From Burkholderiaceae bacterium (GTDB lineage: Bacteria; Pseudomonadota; Gammaproteobacteria; Burkholderiales; Burkholderiaceae_A): 64,000 bases of DNA. A program made the translations under genes and the position numbers. Below are positions 37,015-47,532 of this stretch, piece after piece. The notes beneath the pieces are model-generated. The model saw only the letters and a list, made by a program, of their open reading frames with translations, was not told the origin of the DNA and searched no databases. The stretch spans positions 372,001 to 436,000 of the forward strand of contig JAGYIP010000005.1 in the NCBI GenBank assembly GCA_018402635.1, written 5' to 3'. Numbering within the stretch: position 1 is the first letter of the stretch; every line of letters begins with the position of its first letter.

Positions 37015-37935
37015 ATGTCTATCTTAAGTATGACCGGCTACGGTATTGCCCGCTGCGAAACGCAGCACGGCATTCTTAGCGCCGAGATTCGGTCGGTGAA
37101 CAACCGTTTTTTTGAGCTTAGCCTTCGCATCCCCGATGAGTTTCGCGGGCTTGAGCCATTTTTTCGAGAGCGGCTTGCAAGCCAGTCACCTCGGGGCAAA
37201 TGCGAACTGCGAATTAGCCTGCTGCGAGCCCCGAACAACCAGGCCGAGACGAGCCTTCTTGATAAAGAACGACTGCGGGCACTTATGGCGCTTTCAAAGT
37301 CCCTTGAAGAAGACTACCCCGGCCAATGGCGGCCCATGTCACTTGCCGACCTCTTGAGTCTTCCAGGTCTAAGCACCCGCGACGGGGCAGACCCGGAGTC
37401 GCTTGAGACCGAGGTGCGCGACTGCTTTAACCTCGCACTGGAGGCCTTTGTGAGTAGCCGCCGCCAAGAAGGCCTGCAGCTTGCTGAGGTTATTGAGCAG
37501 CGAGGCAAGCAACTTGAGTTGCTGGTCGCATCTGCAAGGCAGACCCTACCCCAGGCCCTGGCACAGCAGCGCGAAAAGATTCGGCAACGTGTTCAAGAGG
37601 CCTTCCAGGGCATGGTCGATCAGCCAGGCGTTTCAGAAACCGGTTCTGGCGTTATTGAAGAGAGAATTCGGCAGGAGGCGCACCTTGCCGCCGGCCGAGC
37701 CGATATCGCCGAGGAGCTCGACCGTCTCCAGGCGCATCTTGAAAAACTTCAGCTGCTCTTAAAAGGCCAAGGCACCGAGCCTAAAGGAAAGCGGTTCGAC
37801 TTCCTTTGCCAAGAACTGCATCGCGAGGCCAATACGCTTGGGGCAAAATCCATTCAAATTGAGCTCACCGAGATCAGCCTTGAGATGAAGCTGCTGATCG
37901 AGCAGATTAAGGAACAGGTTCAGAACATTCAATGA
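37015..37935 (+). CDS. yicC: YicC/YloC family endoribonuclease
   Basis: YicC proteins are stress-related endoribonucleases. The 306-residue protein has the diagnostic N-terminus LSMTGYGIARCETQHG with SVNNRFFELSLRIP. The C-terminal DUF1732 part reads KRFDFLCQELHREANTLGAKS. The middle is a long helical region. The stop overlaps the gmk start (ATGA), the usual yicC-gmk linkage. Confidence 0.93.
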   Translation: MSILSMTGYGIARCETQHGILSAEIRSVNNRFFELSLRIPDEFRGLEPFFRERLASQSPRGKCELRISLLRAPNNQAETSLLDKERLRALMALSKSLEEDYPGQWRPMSLADLLSLPGLSTRDGADPESLETEVRDCFNLALEAFVSSRRQEGLQLAEVIEQRGKQLELLVASARQTLPQALAQQREKIRQRVQEAFQGMVDQPGVSETGSGVIEERIRQEAHLAAGRADIAEELDRLQAHLEKLQLLLKGQGTEPKGKRFDFLCQELHREANTLGAKSIQIELTEISLEMKLLIEQIKEQVQNIQ

Positions 37936-38525
37936 CGCAAAAGGCCATCCCCAAAGGACGACTCATTGTCATTTCAGCGCCGTCCGGGGCTGGTAAGACA
38001 AGCCTTATTGCCGCCTTGCTAAAGACCCATGGCGCACGGCTGCAGCTTTCTGTCTCAACCACAACCCGGCCTCCCCGTCCTGGCGAAGAGCACGGCAAGG
38101 ACTATTTTTTTTGCGAGAAAGACGCCTTCACGAAACGTATTGAGGAGGGCTCGTTTCTTGAGTGGGCGCTTGTGCATGGAAACTATTACGGCACCTCACG
38201 CCCCTGGATTGAAGACCAGCTCCGCCAAGGCGGATTCGTACTCTTAGAGATTGACTGGCAAGGCGCCCAGCAGATAAGAGCTCAGTTCCCAAGAGGGCAG
38301 GTGGTCTCAATTTTTATTCGTCCCCCAACCGTGGAGGCCCTGCGCCAGCGGCTGATTGATCGCGGCAAGGACAGTGCTGAGGTAATCGAAGAGCGCCTAA
38401 GGGCTGCAAAAGAAGAACTAACGCATGCGGATGAATTCGATTATGTTATTATGAATCAAGAGTTTGCGATCGCCCTACGGGACCTAACTCAGCTCGTCTC
38501 CCAAGTTGTTTCCACCCCTGCATAA
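37932..38525 (+). CDS. gmk: Guanylate kinase
   Basis: Gmk phosphorylates GMP to GDP. The 197-residue protein has the P-loop [11 protein letters not shown], the GMP-binding [19 protein letters not shown] and the sequence [14 protein letters not shown], then DWQGAQQI. It is translationally coupled to yicC and followed 11 bases later by rpoZ. Confidence 0.97.
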   Translation: MTQKAIPKGRLIVISAPSGAGKTSLIAALLKTHGARLQLSVSTTTRPPRPGEEHGKDYFFCEKDAFTKRIEEGSFLEWALVHGNYYGTSRPWIEDQLRQGGFVLLEIDWQGAQQIRAQFPRGQVVSIFIRPPTVEALRQRLIDRGKDSAEVIEERLRAAKEELTHADEFDYVIMNQEFAIALRDLTQLVSQVVSTPA

Positions 38526-38536
38526 AGGTGCTTGCC

Positions 38537-38739
38537 ATGGCTCGAATCACCGTTGAAGACTGCCTCGATCGGATTGAAAATCGTTTTGAGCTCACCCTTG
38601 CTGCAACCTATCGGGCGCGTCAGTTGGCGCAGGGCGCTACGCCAAAGTCGATGCCCGCGACAAGCCTACAGTTGTCGCGCTAAGAGAAATTGCGGCCGGG
38701 CACATTGGTCGTGAAATGCTGCGCAAGGTGCCCATGTAA
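38537..38739 (+). pseudogene. rpoZ: RNA polymerase omega subunit, frame broken once
   Basis: Omega binds the beta-prime subunit and helps RNA polymerase assembly. The first frame gives [17 protein letters not shown] and [13 protein letters not shown], a perfect omega N-terminus, but then stops early at codon 49. A one-base missing position at about 38636-38637 would continue into [18 protein letters not shown] and [10 protein letters not shown] to the stop at 38739. The restored length of about 67 residues matches betaproteobacterial omega. It sits in the conserved gmk-rpoZ-spoT order. Confidence 0.9.
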
Positions 38740-38781
38740 GGCGCCAAGCCCTTCAACATTCTCTAGGTCCATGAGGCGGCT

Positions 38782-41055
38782 ATGGCCAAAAGCCTTACCC
38801 CTTCCGAACAGAGCGTGCAGGTTATCTCTGTTGGACCTTTACTTGAAAAAGCCTCTTATTTAAGCGAGCCGGAAAAAGCCAGGCTAATTGAATCGTTTCG
38901 GTTCAGCGATGCGGCTCACCTGGGACAGTCACGCCAGTCGGGTGACCCTTACATCTCCCACCCCCTTGCTGTGGCCGCCATTTGTTGCGGCTGGCGGCTT
39001 GATGTTGACGCTCTTATGGCTGCGCTTCTGCATGACACGGTTGAAGACTGCGGCATTGCCTCAAGTGATATTCAAGAAAAGTTTGGTTCCCCAGTGTCCA
39101 TGCTGGTCGACGGGCTCACAAAGCTTGATCAGTTAAGCTTTAAAAATCGGGAAGAAGCACAGGCCGAAAACTTCCGAAAAATGCTGCTCTCCATGGCCGA
39201 CGACGTGCGAGTCATTCTGATTAAGCTTGCAGACCGCCTTCACAACATGCGCACACTCGATGCCACCTCCCCAGTCAAGCGCCGTCGCATCGCCCAAGAA
39301 ACGCTCGATATCTACGCACCCATTGCTCATCGGCTTGGCCTTAATGAAATTTTTCGTGAGTTCGAAGACCTCTGCTTTGAAAGCCTCTACCCCATTCGTT
39401 CTCGGGTTCTGCGCAAGGCTTTAAATGCAGCCAAGGGCAACCGCCGCGAAATGATAGGCCGCCTTGAGAACCTTGTACGCGAGCAGGTGCCAAAGTTTGG
39501 GCTGCAGGCCGAAATCAGTGGGCGGGAGAAAAGCCTTTTTTCAATCTATCGGAAGATGCAGGAAAAGCGCCTAAGCTTTGCTGAGGTGCTGGACCTTTAC
39601 GGATTTCGTATCCATGTGAACACCATCCCTGAGTGCTACCTGGCACTTGGGGCGATGCATGCCTTGTTCAAGCCAGCCCCTGGCCGATTCAAAGACTACA
39701 TTGCGCTGCCCAAGTCCAACGGTTATCAGTCGCTGCATACCGTTGTGCTAAGCGATCTTGGTACACCCTTGGAGTTTCAGATTCGTACCCATGACATGCA
39801 TCATGTTGCCGAGGCTGGTGTTGCCGCCCACTGGCTTTATAAGGAACAGGCAAATGGCGTGACGCCTTTGCAGCGCAAGGCCCACGAGTGGATGCAGTCG
39901 CTTCTTAGCGTTCAGTCGCGTGACCCCAAAGAGTTTCTCGACCATATCAAGATCGACCTCTTCCCCGATGTTATTTATGTCTTTACACCCAAGGGCGAAA
40001 TACGCGAACTGCCCAAAGGCTCAACTCCTATCGACTTCGCCTACATGGTGCACTCCGATGTGGGAAACCGTTGCACGGGTGTGCTTATTAATAACGATGT
40101 GAAGCCGCTCGATACCGAACTGCGCAACGGCGATATGGTTCGTATCATCACGCAGCCCTCAGCCACGCCGCATCCCGGCTGGCTTGGCTTCGTGAAAACA
40201 GCAAGGGCTCGGGCCCAGATTCGACATCATTTGAAAACCAGCACCCGCGAGCGCTCCATTGCCTTCGGTCGTCGACTGCTTGATACGGCCTTAAAAGACA
40301 TTGGCGGTCAGGGCCTGGATGATCCACGCCTTAACTGGTCAGCATTTTTCCACGAGATTCCTGCCAATGACCAAGAAGAGTTGTTGGAGTCAATTGGTCT
40401 TGGCCATCTGCTTGCCAATGTAGCGGCTCGGCGACTTTTCGGCCTGGTGGAGGCCGACCAGCTGGAGGAAGGCGGCTCCTCATTGGCCCAGCGACGCGCC
40501 CGACTGCTGCCGGGTGCTGCTCAGGCGCTTATGGTCTCAATGGAACACCTGACGCAGCCCCAGAGCTCGGGCATTACGGTCAATGGATCCGAAGGCACTG
40601 CGGTTCAGTATGCAAGCTGCTGCTTTCCCATTGCGGGTGATAACGCCTGCGGCCATATGCGCGGAGGTGCTGGGCTTTTAATTCATCGCACAAGCTGTGG
40701 GTTTTCACGCAGGCAAAGGCCCAAAGACCCTCTTCGCTGGGCAAACGTTATTTGGGGCGACCCGCTTTACAGAACCTTCCAGACGCAACTGCACATTGAG
40801 GCCAAAGACTCCCCCGGCGTGCTTGCCAAGGTGGCTGCAGCTATATCGGCCTGTGAAGCCAATATCAACGACCTCTCCATTGAACCCCATGGGGGCGGAT
40901 TTGCCGTGCTCAAACTTTTACTGGAAGTGCGATCGCGTCAGCATCTGGCCGACGTGCTGCGCAGAATTCGCCAGACAGCGGTTGTTCTTAAGGCCTCACG
41001 GGTTCTACGGTCAGACCGTAAAAACCCTAGCAGCCCGCAATCATCATTCGATTAA
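38782..41055 (+). CDS. spoT: Bifunctional (p)ppGpp synthetase/hydrolase, SpoT/Rel
   Basis: This enzyme makes and degrades the alarmone (p)ppGpp. The 757-residue protein has the HD hydrolase domain (DPYISHPLAVAAI, ALLHDTVEDCG, KLADRLHNMRTL). The synthetase domain follows (LYGFRIHV, YIALPKSNGYQSLHT, EAGVAAHWLYKEQ). A TGS domain (VYVFTPKGEIRELPKGSTPIDFA), a zinc-finger-like segment (ASCCFPIAGDNACGHM) and a C-terminal ACT domain (KDSPGVLAKVAAAIS) complete it. Intact HD motifs argue for SpoT rather than RelA. Its 3' end overlaps convergent pmbA by 29 bases. Confidence 0.95.
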   Translation: MAKSLTPSEQSVQVISVGPLLEKASYLSEPEKARLIESFRFSDAAHLGQSRQSGDPYISHPLAVAAICCGWRLDVDALMAALLHDTVEDCGIASSDIQEKFGSPVSMLVDGLTKLDQLSFKNREEAQAENFRKMLLSMADDVRVILIKLADRLHNMRTLDATSPVKRRRIAQETLDIYAPIAHRLGLNEIFREFEDLCFESLYPIRSRVLRKALNAAKGNRREMIGRLENLVREQVPKFGLQAEISGREKSLFSIYRKMQEKRLSFAEVLDLYGFRIHVNTIPECYLALGAMHALFKPAPGRFKDYIALPKSNGYQSLHTVVLSDLGTPLEFQIRTHDMHHVAEAGVAAHWLYKEQANGVTPLQRKAHEWMQSLLSVQSRDPKEFLDHIKIDLFPDVIYVFTPKGEIRELPKGSTPIDFAYMVHSDVGNRCTGVLINNDVKPLDTELRNGDMVRIITQPSATPHPGWLGFVKTARARAQIRHHLKTSTRERSIAFGRRLLDTALKDIGGQGLDDPRLNWSAFFHEIPANDQEELLESIGLGHLLANVAARRLFGLVEADQLEEGGSSLAQRRARLLPGAAQALMVSMEHLTQPQSSGITVNGSEGTAVQYASCCFPIAGDNACGHMRGGAGLLIHRTSCGFSRRQRPKDPLRWANVIWGDPLYRTFQTQLHIEAKDSPGVLAKVAAAISACEANINDLSIEPHGGGFAVLKLLLEVRSRQHLADVLRRIRQTAVVLKASRVLRSDRKNPSSPQSSFD

Positions 41056-42388
41056 TAAGCAAGGAGCCCGAGGTTTTTGCGCCTCGACAATAAAGGTCGT
41101 CACCCATGGCCTCAATGCCCGAGAACATCTCAAGCAGGTTACCCGCAATGGTGATTTCTTCCACCGGGTATTGAAGTTCACCATTTTCAACCCAGTAGCC
41201 AAAGGCACCGCGGGAGTAATCGCCCGTGAGTGGGTTGACCCCCTGGCCCATCACCTCGGTCACCAATAAGCCTCTGTGCATTTTTCGAACCAGAGCAGAG
41301 AGCCCGCCTTTCACAAGCAAAGAAGGCGTCTCGGTTTTTAAAAGAAGGTTGTGGGAGCCACCTGCATTGCCTGTAGGGCTCATACCAAGCTTGCGGGCTG
41401 TGTAACTAGAGAGGAAATAGGCTTGCACCTTACCCGCATCAATAACCTTGCGCGCCTGCACCTGAACACCCTCGTCATCAAAGGGTGAGCTGCCGTTGCC
41501 TGCAAGCTGAAACGGGTCTTCAAGCAGGCTAAAACCCTTGGGAAGAACCTGGCGACCAAGACTGTCGACAAGAAAACTTGCCTTTCGGTAAAGGGCCGAG
41601 CCTGAAAGCGCATGAACCAGGCTCCCAATAAGACCAATGGCAAGGGGTGCCTCGAAGATAACCGGGACCGACTGGGTTGAAATTTGCTTTGCACCGAGCC
41701 TTGCTAGGGCGCGCCGCGCAGCGTACTGGCCAATAAGCTTTGGGGCAGCAAGATCGCTCGAGCGACGGCTGCTTGAATACCAGTCGTCACGCTGCATGAC
41801 GGCACCTTTTTGCGCAATGGGTGAGACCGAGATGCCATGACGACTGTAGGCATAGCCCCCCACAAAGCCATGGCTATTGGCCATGGAGAACTGGCCGTGG
41901 CTTGCCGAAACCGAGGCGCCATCGGAGTTTTTTATAACGGGACTAACAGCGCGGGCGGCAGACTCGGCCTCAAGCGCGAGCTTGACGGCCTTTGGGGCGG
42001 TAATGGCCCAGGGGTGAAAAAGCTTGAGGTCGCGATGCGGCCCTTTGGCCAGCTTATCGGGGTCTGGAAGCCCCGCGCATTCGTCTTCCGCCGTAAACCT
42101 TGCGATGTCCAAGGCCTTGCCCACGGAATCTTTCAGTGCTGCGTCCGAGAGGTCGGAGCTAGAGGCGTGCCCTTTACGTTGACCCATATAAACCGTCACC
42201 GACATACCCCGGTCTCGGGTCTGCTCAAGGGTGTCGATGTCGCCCATGCGCACCGTCACCGAGAGCCCCGCGCTCTCGGACACCTCCGAGGACGCCTGAG
42301 TGGCACCGGCCTCGGTGGCCATCTGAACAACCTTCTGGCTAAGCTCGTGAAGGTCCGCTAATTGGTAATGGAAGAGTTGATTTGCCAT
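41027..42388 (-). CDS. pmbA: Metalloprotease subunit PmbA (TldE)
   Basis: PmbA forms with TldD a zinc-dependent protease that processes small modified peptides and antitoxins. The 453-residue protein shows family patterns GDIDTLEQTRDRGMSVTVYMG, SHGFVGGYAYSRHGISVS, LLEDPFQLAGNGSSPFDDEGVQ and GVNPLTGDYSRGAFGYWVENG. The zinc motif belongs to TldD, which is not in this window. It is divergent from mog with only a 36-base gap. Confidence 0.93.
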   Translation of the reverse strand: MANQLFHYQLADLHELSQKVVQMATEAGATQASSEVSESAGLSVTVRMGDIDTLEQTRDRGMSVTVYMGQRKGHASSSDLSDAALKDSVGKALDIARFTAEDECAGLPDPDKLAKGPHRDLKLFHPWAITAPKAVKLALEAESAARAVSPVIKNSDGASVSASHGQFSMANSHGFVGGYAYSRHGISVSPIAQKGAVMQRDDWYSSSRRSSDLAAPKLIGQYAARRALARLGAKQISTQSVPVIFEAPLAIGLIGSLVHALSGSALYRKASFLVDSLGRQVLPKGFSLLEDPFQLAGNGSSPFDDEGVQVQARKVIDAGKVQAYFLSSYTARKLGMSPTGNAGGSHNLLLKTETPSLLVKGGLSALVRKMHRGLLVTEVMGQGVNPLTGDYSRGAFGYWVENGELQYPVEEITIAGNLLEMFSGIEAMGDDLYCRGAKTSGSLLINRMMIAGC

Positions 42389-42424
42389 AGCGGTGATAGT
42401 AGCAGGGCAGCCTTGCTAAACTTC

Positions 42425-43012
42425 ATGCCCATGCCCATTGAAAACACCACAGCACGCATCGGCCTTGTCTCCATCAGTGACAGGGCAAGCCAAGGTATCT
42501 ACGAGGACGAGGGTCTTCCGTCGTTAAAGGCCTGGCTGGGAAGGGCGATAGCCTCGCCCTGGCAGCCCATTGAAAGGCTCATTGCCGATGAGCGGGCCCT
42601 CATTGCCCAGACACTGATTGAGCTTTGCGATAACCAGGGTTGCTGCCTGGTGCTCACCACGGGTGGCACCGGTCCCGCCCCACGCGACATCACCCCCGAG
42701 GCTACTCTGGATGTTGCAGACCGAGAGCTGCCAGGCTTTGGCGAGCAGATGCGGCAGATTTCGCTTGCCTTTGTACCCACCGCCATTTTGTCCCGCCAGA
42801 CGGCTGTTATTCGAGGTCGCAGCCTTATCGTGAACCTGCCTGGCCGCCCGCGCGCCATTGAAGAAACCCTTGAAGGGCTGCGCGACAAAACCACCGGCGA
42901 ACTTATAGTTCCAGGAATTTTTGCGGCCATTCCTTATGGGGTAGACCTGGTTGGGGGCCCAGCCATTCAGACCAACGAGGAAGTCTGCAAGGCCTTTCGG
43001 CCCAAAAAATAA
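42425..43012 (+). CDS. mog: Molybdopterin adenylyltransferase Mog
   Basis: Mog activates molybdopterin by adenylation before MoeA inserts molybdenum. The 195-residue protein has ARIGLVSISDRASQGIYEDEG, the MPT-binding LTTGGTGPAPRDITPEAT and IVNLPGRPRAIEETLEGL. The ATG at 42425 is chosen because the family begins a few residues before ARIGLVSISD; a start six bases further on is equally possible. It is the fifth molybdenum cofactor function in the window but stands apart from moeA-moaD-moaE. Confidence 0.92.
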   Translation: MPMPIENTTARIGLVSISDRASQGIYEDEGLPSLKAWLGRAIASPWQPIERLIADERALIAQTLIELCDNQGCCLVLTTGGTGPAPRDITPEATLDVADRELPGFGEQMRQISLAFVPTAILSRQTAVIRGRSLIVNLPGRPRAIEETLEGLRDKTTGELIVPGIFAAIPYGVDLVGGPAIQTNEEVCKAFRPKK

Positions 43013-43028
43013 GCACGCTTATGGCTTG

Positions 43029-44187
43029 CTAGCGTCCGGCCAAGAATGTCTGAATACGAAGAAGGCCTTCTTGCAAAACAGGCTCGGACTTCGGAAAGGA
43101 GACCCTCACCATGGTCTGGGCGTTTTCATCCGTGAAGTCGCGACCAGGAGCCATAAGCACCCCGGCATGGTCGCAGAGCTCTTCACAGAACCGAAAGCTG
43201 TCGTCGGTAAGCTCTGAGACATCAAAAAAGCCGTAAAAGCCTCCGACGGGCTGAACAGGCAGTCGAAAACCAAGAGCCTGCAGGCCTGGCAATAAGACCT
43301 TTGACTGCCTAAGAAACTGTTCACCGATAGCCATCGGCTATTCGACGCGTCTCTGAACTAAATGCGGCAATGGCCGCCTGCTGAGAAAGAAAGGGGGGCG
43401 AGATGAAAAGGTTCTGGGCGAGCCGCTCCATAACGCCAACAAGCGCCTCGGGAATGACCACCCAGCCAAGCCGCCAGCCTGTCATGGAATAGGTCTTTGA
43501 GAAGCTATTAACCGAGATGATGTCATTGCTTACGCTCAAGGCTGAACGCAGCGGGCCCTGAAGGCTTAGCCGCAGGTAGATCTCATCCATAATCAGCCAG
43601 CCGCCCTTTGACCGAACCCATTGGGCAATGGCCTGAATGCTTTCAAGATCAACAATGGCGCCCGTTGGATTTGCCGGACTGGCAAGAAGGACCGCCCGCG
43701 TCTTTGGCCCCCAGGCCTTCTGAATGGCCTCAAGCCGGGGCTGGTAGTTGTGTTCTGCATTAGTTACCAGCGGCTTGGGAATCGCCCCAACGGCAAGGGC
43801 GAACTGCCGGTTGCAGGGGTAGCCGGGGTCGGTCACCAAGAGCTCATCGCCTGCAGAAAGAACCGCAGCAAGGCTTAGCAGGATACCGGCCGAGGCCCCT
43901 GCTGTTACCCCTACCCGATGCACAGGCACGTGAATTTGATCTCGGTCTTGGTAGTCCTGGGCAATCGCTTGGCGAAGGGCATCAAGCCCTAGGGCATGGG
44001 TATAACGAATACGGTTTTCATCAAGGGCCTCATGCGCGGCTCTTACGATGGGTGCGGGCGTAGGGAAGTCGGGCTCACCGACCACCATGCTTACCACCTC
44101 TGGCGCGCCCGCCGGTCGCCGCTGGGCCCTGGCCATGATCTCCATGACATAAAACGGGCGAATGGCTTCGGCCCGACTCATCATCAT
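43029..44187 (-). pseudogene. Class I/II aminotransferase, frame broken once near its 3' third
   Basis: This is a PLP enzyme of the aspartate/aromatic aminotransferase superfamily. The main frame (start 44187) has VSMVVGEPDFPTP, GVTAGASAGILLSL, LLASPANPTGAIVDL, GGWLIMDEIY and the Schiff-base lysine in SVNSFSKTYSMTGWRLGW. It stops after RRIADGYR. The next frame supplies EQFLRQSKVLLPGLQALGF, GGFYGFFDVS and PGRDFTDENAQTMVRVSF. One extra base near 43323 explains the break. The restored protein would be about 385 residues. The amino acid substrate cannot be read from the sequence. Confidence 0.85.
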
Positions 44188-44271
44188 GAATAAGACTTCC
44201 GGTCTTGGGGCCCCATAGGCTCTCGCCCCGAAGGCGTGCCTAGCTGATAACCCAAAAGGTTCTACCTGCCT

Positions 44272-46092
44272 CTAGGCTGCCTCGCGAGCCGCACGGCGTC
44301 GCTCATGCTCAACCAGATAGCGCTTGCGTAAACGAATGCTCGTTGGCGTAATTTCAACAAGCTCATCATCGGCGATGAACTCCACAGCCTTCTCTAAAGT
44401 AAGCTCAATAGGCGTGACAAGATCGATATGCTCGTCCTTGCCGGAGGCTCGCACGTTGGTAAGTTTCTTTTCGCGCACCGGATTGACAACGAGGTCATTC
44501 TCACGCGAGTGAATTCCAATGATCATTCCCTCATAGAGCTTCTCGCCGGGCGAGACGAACATGCGGCCGCGCTCCTGAAGTTTCCAAAGCGCATAGGCCA
44601 CAGCCTCGCCGTCATCCTGCGAAATAAGTACACCATTGCGTCGATCGGCAAGCTCACCCCGATAGGCGCCGTAGTCGTCAAAGACATGGCTCATTACACC
44701 AGTTCCGCGGGTCGTTGTTAAAAACTCACCTTGAAATCCAATAAGACCTCTTGCCGGAATTCGGTAGTCAAGCCGAACACGGCCCTTCTCATCGGGAACC
44801 ATGTCAAGCAGATCGCCCTTTCGAAGGCCTAGGTTCTCCATGACAGGGCCCTGGTGTTCTTGCTCAACATCCACCGTTAAGGTCTCGAAGGGCTCGAGCC
44901 TTTCGCCATTGGCATCTTGACGGTAGACCACCTTCGGCCTTGAGACCGCAAGCTCGTAGCCCTCTCGACGCATGTTCTCAAGCAGGATCGTTAGGTGAAG
45001 CTCGCCTCGACCCGAGACAGAAAAACTGTCGGTGTCGCTTCCAAATGCAACCCGAAGCGCAACATTGGCCTTAAGCTCGCGCTCAAGGCGCTCTCGAATC
45101 TGGCGACTGGTTACGAACTTACCCTCACGGCCGGCAAGCGGTGAACTGTTCACCATGAAGTTCATGGTGAGTGTGGGTTCGTCCACCGTAAGCATTTCAA
45201 AGGCTTCCATACAATCGGGTGAGCAGACAGTCGTCCCGATATTAAGCTCATCGATGCCTGTAATAAGAATGATGTCACCGGCCTCGGCCTTTTCGACCGG
45301 CGCCCTCTCAAGGCCCTGAAACTTCAGAATCTGATTGATCTTCGCCTTCTTCGGGCTGCCATTGGGCCCGTCCTGAAAGATAACTTCTTGCAAAGGCTTA
45401 AGACTTCCCCGAGCCAGTCGGCCAATGCCAATTTTTCCCACATAGCTGTTGTAGTCAAGCGAGCAGATCTGAAGCCGGGCAGGCCCATTAAGATCGTCTT
45501 CGCGCACGGGCACATGGGAGAGCACCATTTCAAAGAGGGGCTTAAGGTCTGACCCTGTTTCTTGGTGGTTCAAAGTGGCAAAGCCTTGAAGCGCAGAGGC
45601 ATAGACAACAGGAAAATCAAGCTGCTCTTCGGTTGCCCCTAGGCGGTCAAAGAGGTCGAAGGTCTGACTTACAACCCAGTCGGGCCGAGCTCCCGGGCGG
45701 TCAATTTTATTGACCACGACAATAGGCTTGAGCCCCAAGGCAAGCGCCTTCTTTGTCACAAAGCGTGTCTGGGGCATGGGCCCTTCAACCGCATCCACAA
45801 GCAGTAAGACGCCGTCAACCATCGACAGCACCCGTTCCACCTCGCCTCCGAAATCAGCATGGCCAGGGGTATCAACAATATTAATGTGTGTGCCCTGGTA
45901 ATTCACCGCACAGTTTTTGGCAAGGATGGTGATGCCACGCTCTTTTTCAAGGTCATTGGAGTCCATTACTCGCTCGGTCATCGCCTGGTTCTGGCGAGCG
46001 GTACCCGAATGCTGCAGCAGCTTATCAACCAGGGTGGTCTTGCCGTGGTCAACGTGGGCAATAATGGCAATGTTTCGCAGTTGTCGCATCAA
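44272..46092 (-). CDS. typA: Ribosome-associated GTPase TypA/BipA
   Basis: TypA is a translational GTPase related to EF-G that helps ribosome assembly and stress adaptation. The 606-residue protein has G1 HVDHGKTTL, switch region [13 protein letters not shown]3 [12 protein letters not shown] and G4 [10 protein letters not shown]. The BipA-specific C-terminal domain includes [18 protein letters not shown] and [16 protein letters not shown]. It follows truB after 9 bases. Confidence 0.97.
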   Translation of the reverse strand: MMRQLRNIAIIAHVDHGKTTLVDKLLQHSGTARQNQAMTERVMDSNDLEKERGITILAKNCAVNYQGTHINIVDTPGHADFGGEVERVLSMVDGVLLLVDAVEGPMPQTRFVTKKALALGLKPIVVVNKIDRPGARPDWVVSQTFDLFDRLGATEEQLDFPVVYASALQGFATLNHQETGSDLKPLFEMVLSHVPVREDDLNGPARLQICSLDYNSYVGKIGIGRLARGSLKPLQEVIFQDGPNGSPKKAKINQILKFQGLERAPVEKAEAGDIILITGIDELNIGTTVCSPDCMEAFEMLTVDEPTLTMNFMVNSSPLAGREGKFVTSRQIRERLERELKANVALRVAFGSDTDSFSVSGRGELHLTILLENMRREGYELAVSRPKVVYRQDANGERLEPFETLTVDVEQEHQGPVMENLGLRKGDLLDMVPDEKGRVRLDYRIPARGLIGFQGEFLTTTRGTGVMSHVFDDYGAYRGELADRRNGVLISQDDGEAVAYALWKLQERGRMFVSPGEKLYEGMIIGIHSRENDLVVNPVREKKLTNVRASGKDEHIDLVTPIELTLEKAVEFIADDELVEITPTSIRLRKRYLVEHERRRAAREAA

Positions 46093-46101
46093 ACACCTTC
46101 C

Positions 46102-47091
46102 TTATTCATAAGAGTCCGGCGCGACAAGCCGCACCGGCTGTAAGAGGCCAGCCTTCCAGCTGGCAATTCCAAGAAATTCATCGGTCTCCGAGTAGACACG
46201 AAGGGAGACTTTCCCAGGATTGTCGTCCTGCTTCGTGACATCTGCGGGACACCCTGTCTGGCAGGTATCTAAGCTGCGCTTAGGGTCGATCAGCCAAGGC
46301 AGTGCCTGACCATGCCTGAACTTCTGAGCCTGCGCCTGGGTGAGCTGCAGCCTTGGCCAGGCCTGCGCCATATAGTCGGCGGGAAGCAGATGACCTGCAA
46401 GCGTCTCTGGCAAGGCCTGACTAAGCGTATCGAGCGTTACAGCGTTCTGCAGACTTAGGCTTCCAGACCTTGTTCGGCGCAGTCCAATTAAGTGCGCCCC
46501 GCAGCCCGCCCGCTCGCCAAGCGTTTCTGCAAGGCTACGAATGTAGGTGCCTTTTGAACAGGCGATTCGCATGCGAACAACCGGTAACTGGCACTCGAGA
46601 ACCTCAGTCTTATGAATACAAATGCGCCTTGGTTTTCGGTCAATCACAATACCCCGGCGTGCATAGTCGTAAAGAGGCTTTCCTTGGTGCTTAAGTGCCG
46701 AGTACATTGGAGGCATCTGGTCTTGTTCGCCTTGCAGGCTGTCCACCAGAGTCTGTACTTGCGCGGGGGAGACGTTGACGGGCTTTTGTTCAATGGGATC
46801 GCCCTCGACATCCCCGGTTGTTGTTGTCACACCCAGCATAACTGTTGCCTCGTATTCCTTGTCGGCATCAAGACCAAGCTGCGAAAACTTGGTGGCCTCA
46901 CCCAAAAGAATAGGCAGTAGACCCGTGGCCATGGGATCAAGGGTTCCACTATGGCCACCCTTTAACGCCCTAAACAGATACTTCACCCGACCGAGGACTT
47001 GGTTCGAACTAAGCCCCTGAGGCTTATCAACAAGCAGCACGCCGTCAATACGGCGGCGTTCAATACGAGTGGGCACTGCACAACCCGTCAT
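46102..47091 (-). CDS. truB: tRNA pseudouridine-55 synthase TruB
   Basis: TruB makes pseudouridine 55 in the tRNA T loop. The 329-residue protein starts with [22 protein letters not shown]. The catalytic Asp is in [16 protein letters not shown], followed by [20 protein letters not shown] and [15 protein letters not shown]. It lies 12 bases after rbfA in the conserved nusA-infB-rbfA-truB order. Confidence 0.96.
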   Translation of the reverse strand: MTGCAVPTRIERRRIDGVLLVDKPQGLSSNQVLGRVKYLFRALKGGHSGTLDPMATGLLPILLGEATKFSQLGLDADKEYEATVMLGVTTTTGDVEGDPIEQKPVNVSPAQVQTLVDSLQGEQDQMPPMYSALKHQGKPLYDYARRGIVIDRKPRRICIHKTEVLECQLPVVRMRIACSKGTYIRSLAETLGERAGCGAHLIGLRRTRSGSLSLQNAVTLDTLSQALPETLAGHLLPADYMAQAWPRLQLTQAQAQKFRHGQALPWLIDPKRSLDTCQTGCPADVTKQDDNPGKVSLRVYSETDEFLGIASWKAGLLQPVRLVAPDSYE

Positions 47092-47103
47092 AACAAAACC
47101 ATC

Positions 47104-47532
47104 CTAGGCCTTCGTTGCATCGGATAGTGGCGCAACAGATTCTTCGCCATTGTTTGCAAGGTCGATGAGCCGGCTGAGATGGGCGCCCTGAGCAATGGAG
47201 TCGTCGAAAACAAAATGCAGCTCGGGAGCGCTGTAAATGCCAAGCAGCTTTCCCAGTCGCGTGCGTAGAAATCCTTTCGCATTGCTAAGGCCCTTTTCAG
47301 TGCGCTCCTTTTGCTCGGGGGAGTCGGGAAGCACCGAGTAATAGACCCAGGCATGCGATAGGTCGGAAGAGACCTCAACCTCGGTGACCGTCACAAACCC
47401 CACCCGTGGGTCTTTTAACTCAAGCCGAAGAAGCTGCGCGATGTCCTTTTGAATCTGATCGGCGACGCGAAACCCCCGACCAGAGCCAGGGCTAGAGCGT
47501 CCTCGCGATTTCTTGGATTTCGAAGACTTCAA
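47104..47532 (-). CDS. rbfA: 30S ribosome-binding factor RbfA
   Basis: RbfA helps 16S rRNA 5' end maturation and cold adaptation. The 142-residue protein has a basic Ser/Lys/Arg-rich start, then [24 protein letters not shown] and the KH-like core [17 protein letters not shown]. It ends with [20 protein letters not shown]. The start lies 41 bases inside the infB end, so the basic N-terminus is an extension whose use is uncertain. Confidence 0.94.
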   Translation of the reverse strand: MKSSKSKKSRGRSSPGSGRGFRVADQIQKDIAQLLRLELKDPRVGFVTVTEVEVSSDLSHAWVYYSVLPDSPEQKERTEKGLSNAKGFLRTRLGKLLGIYSAPELHFVFDDSIAQGAHLSRLIDLANNGEESVAPLSDATKA

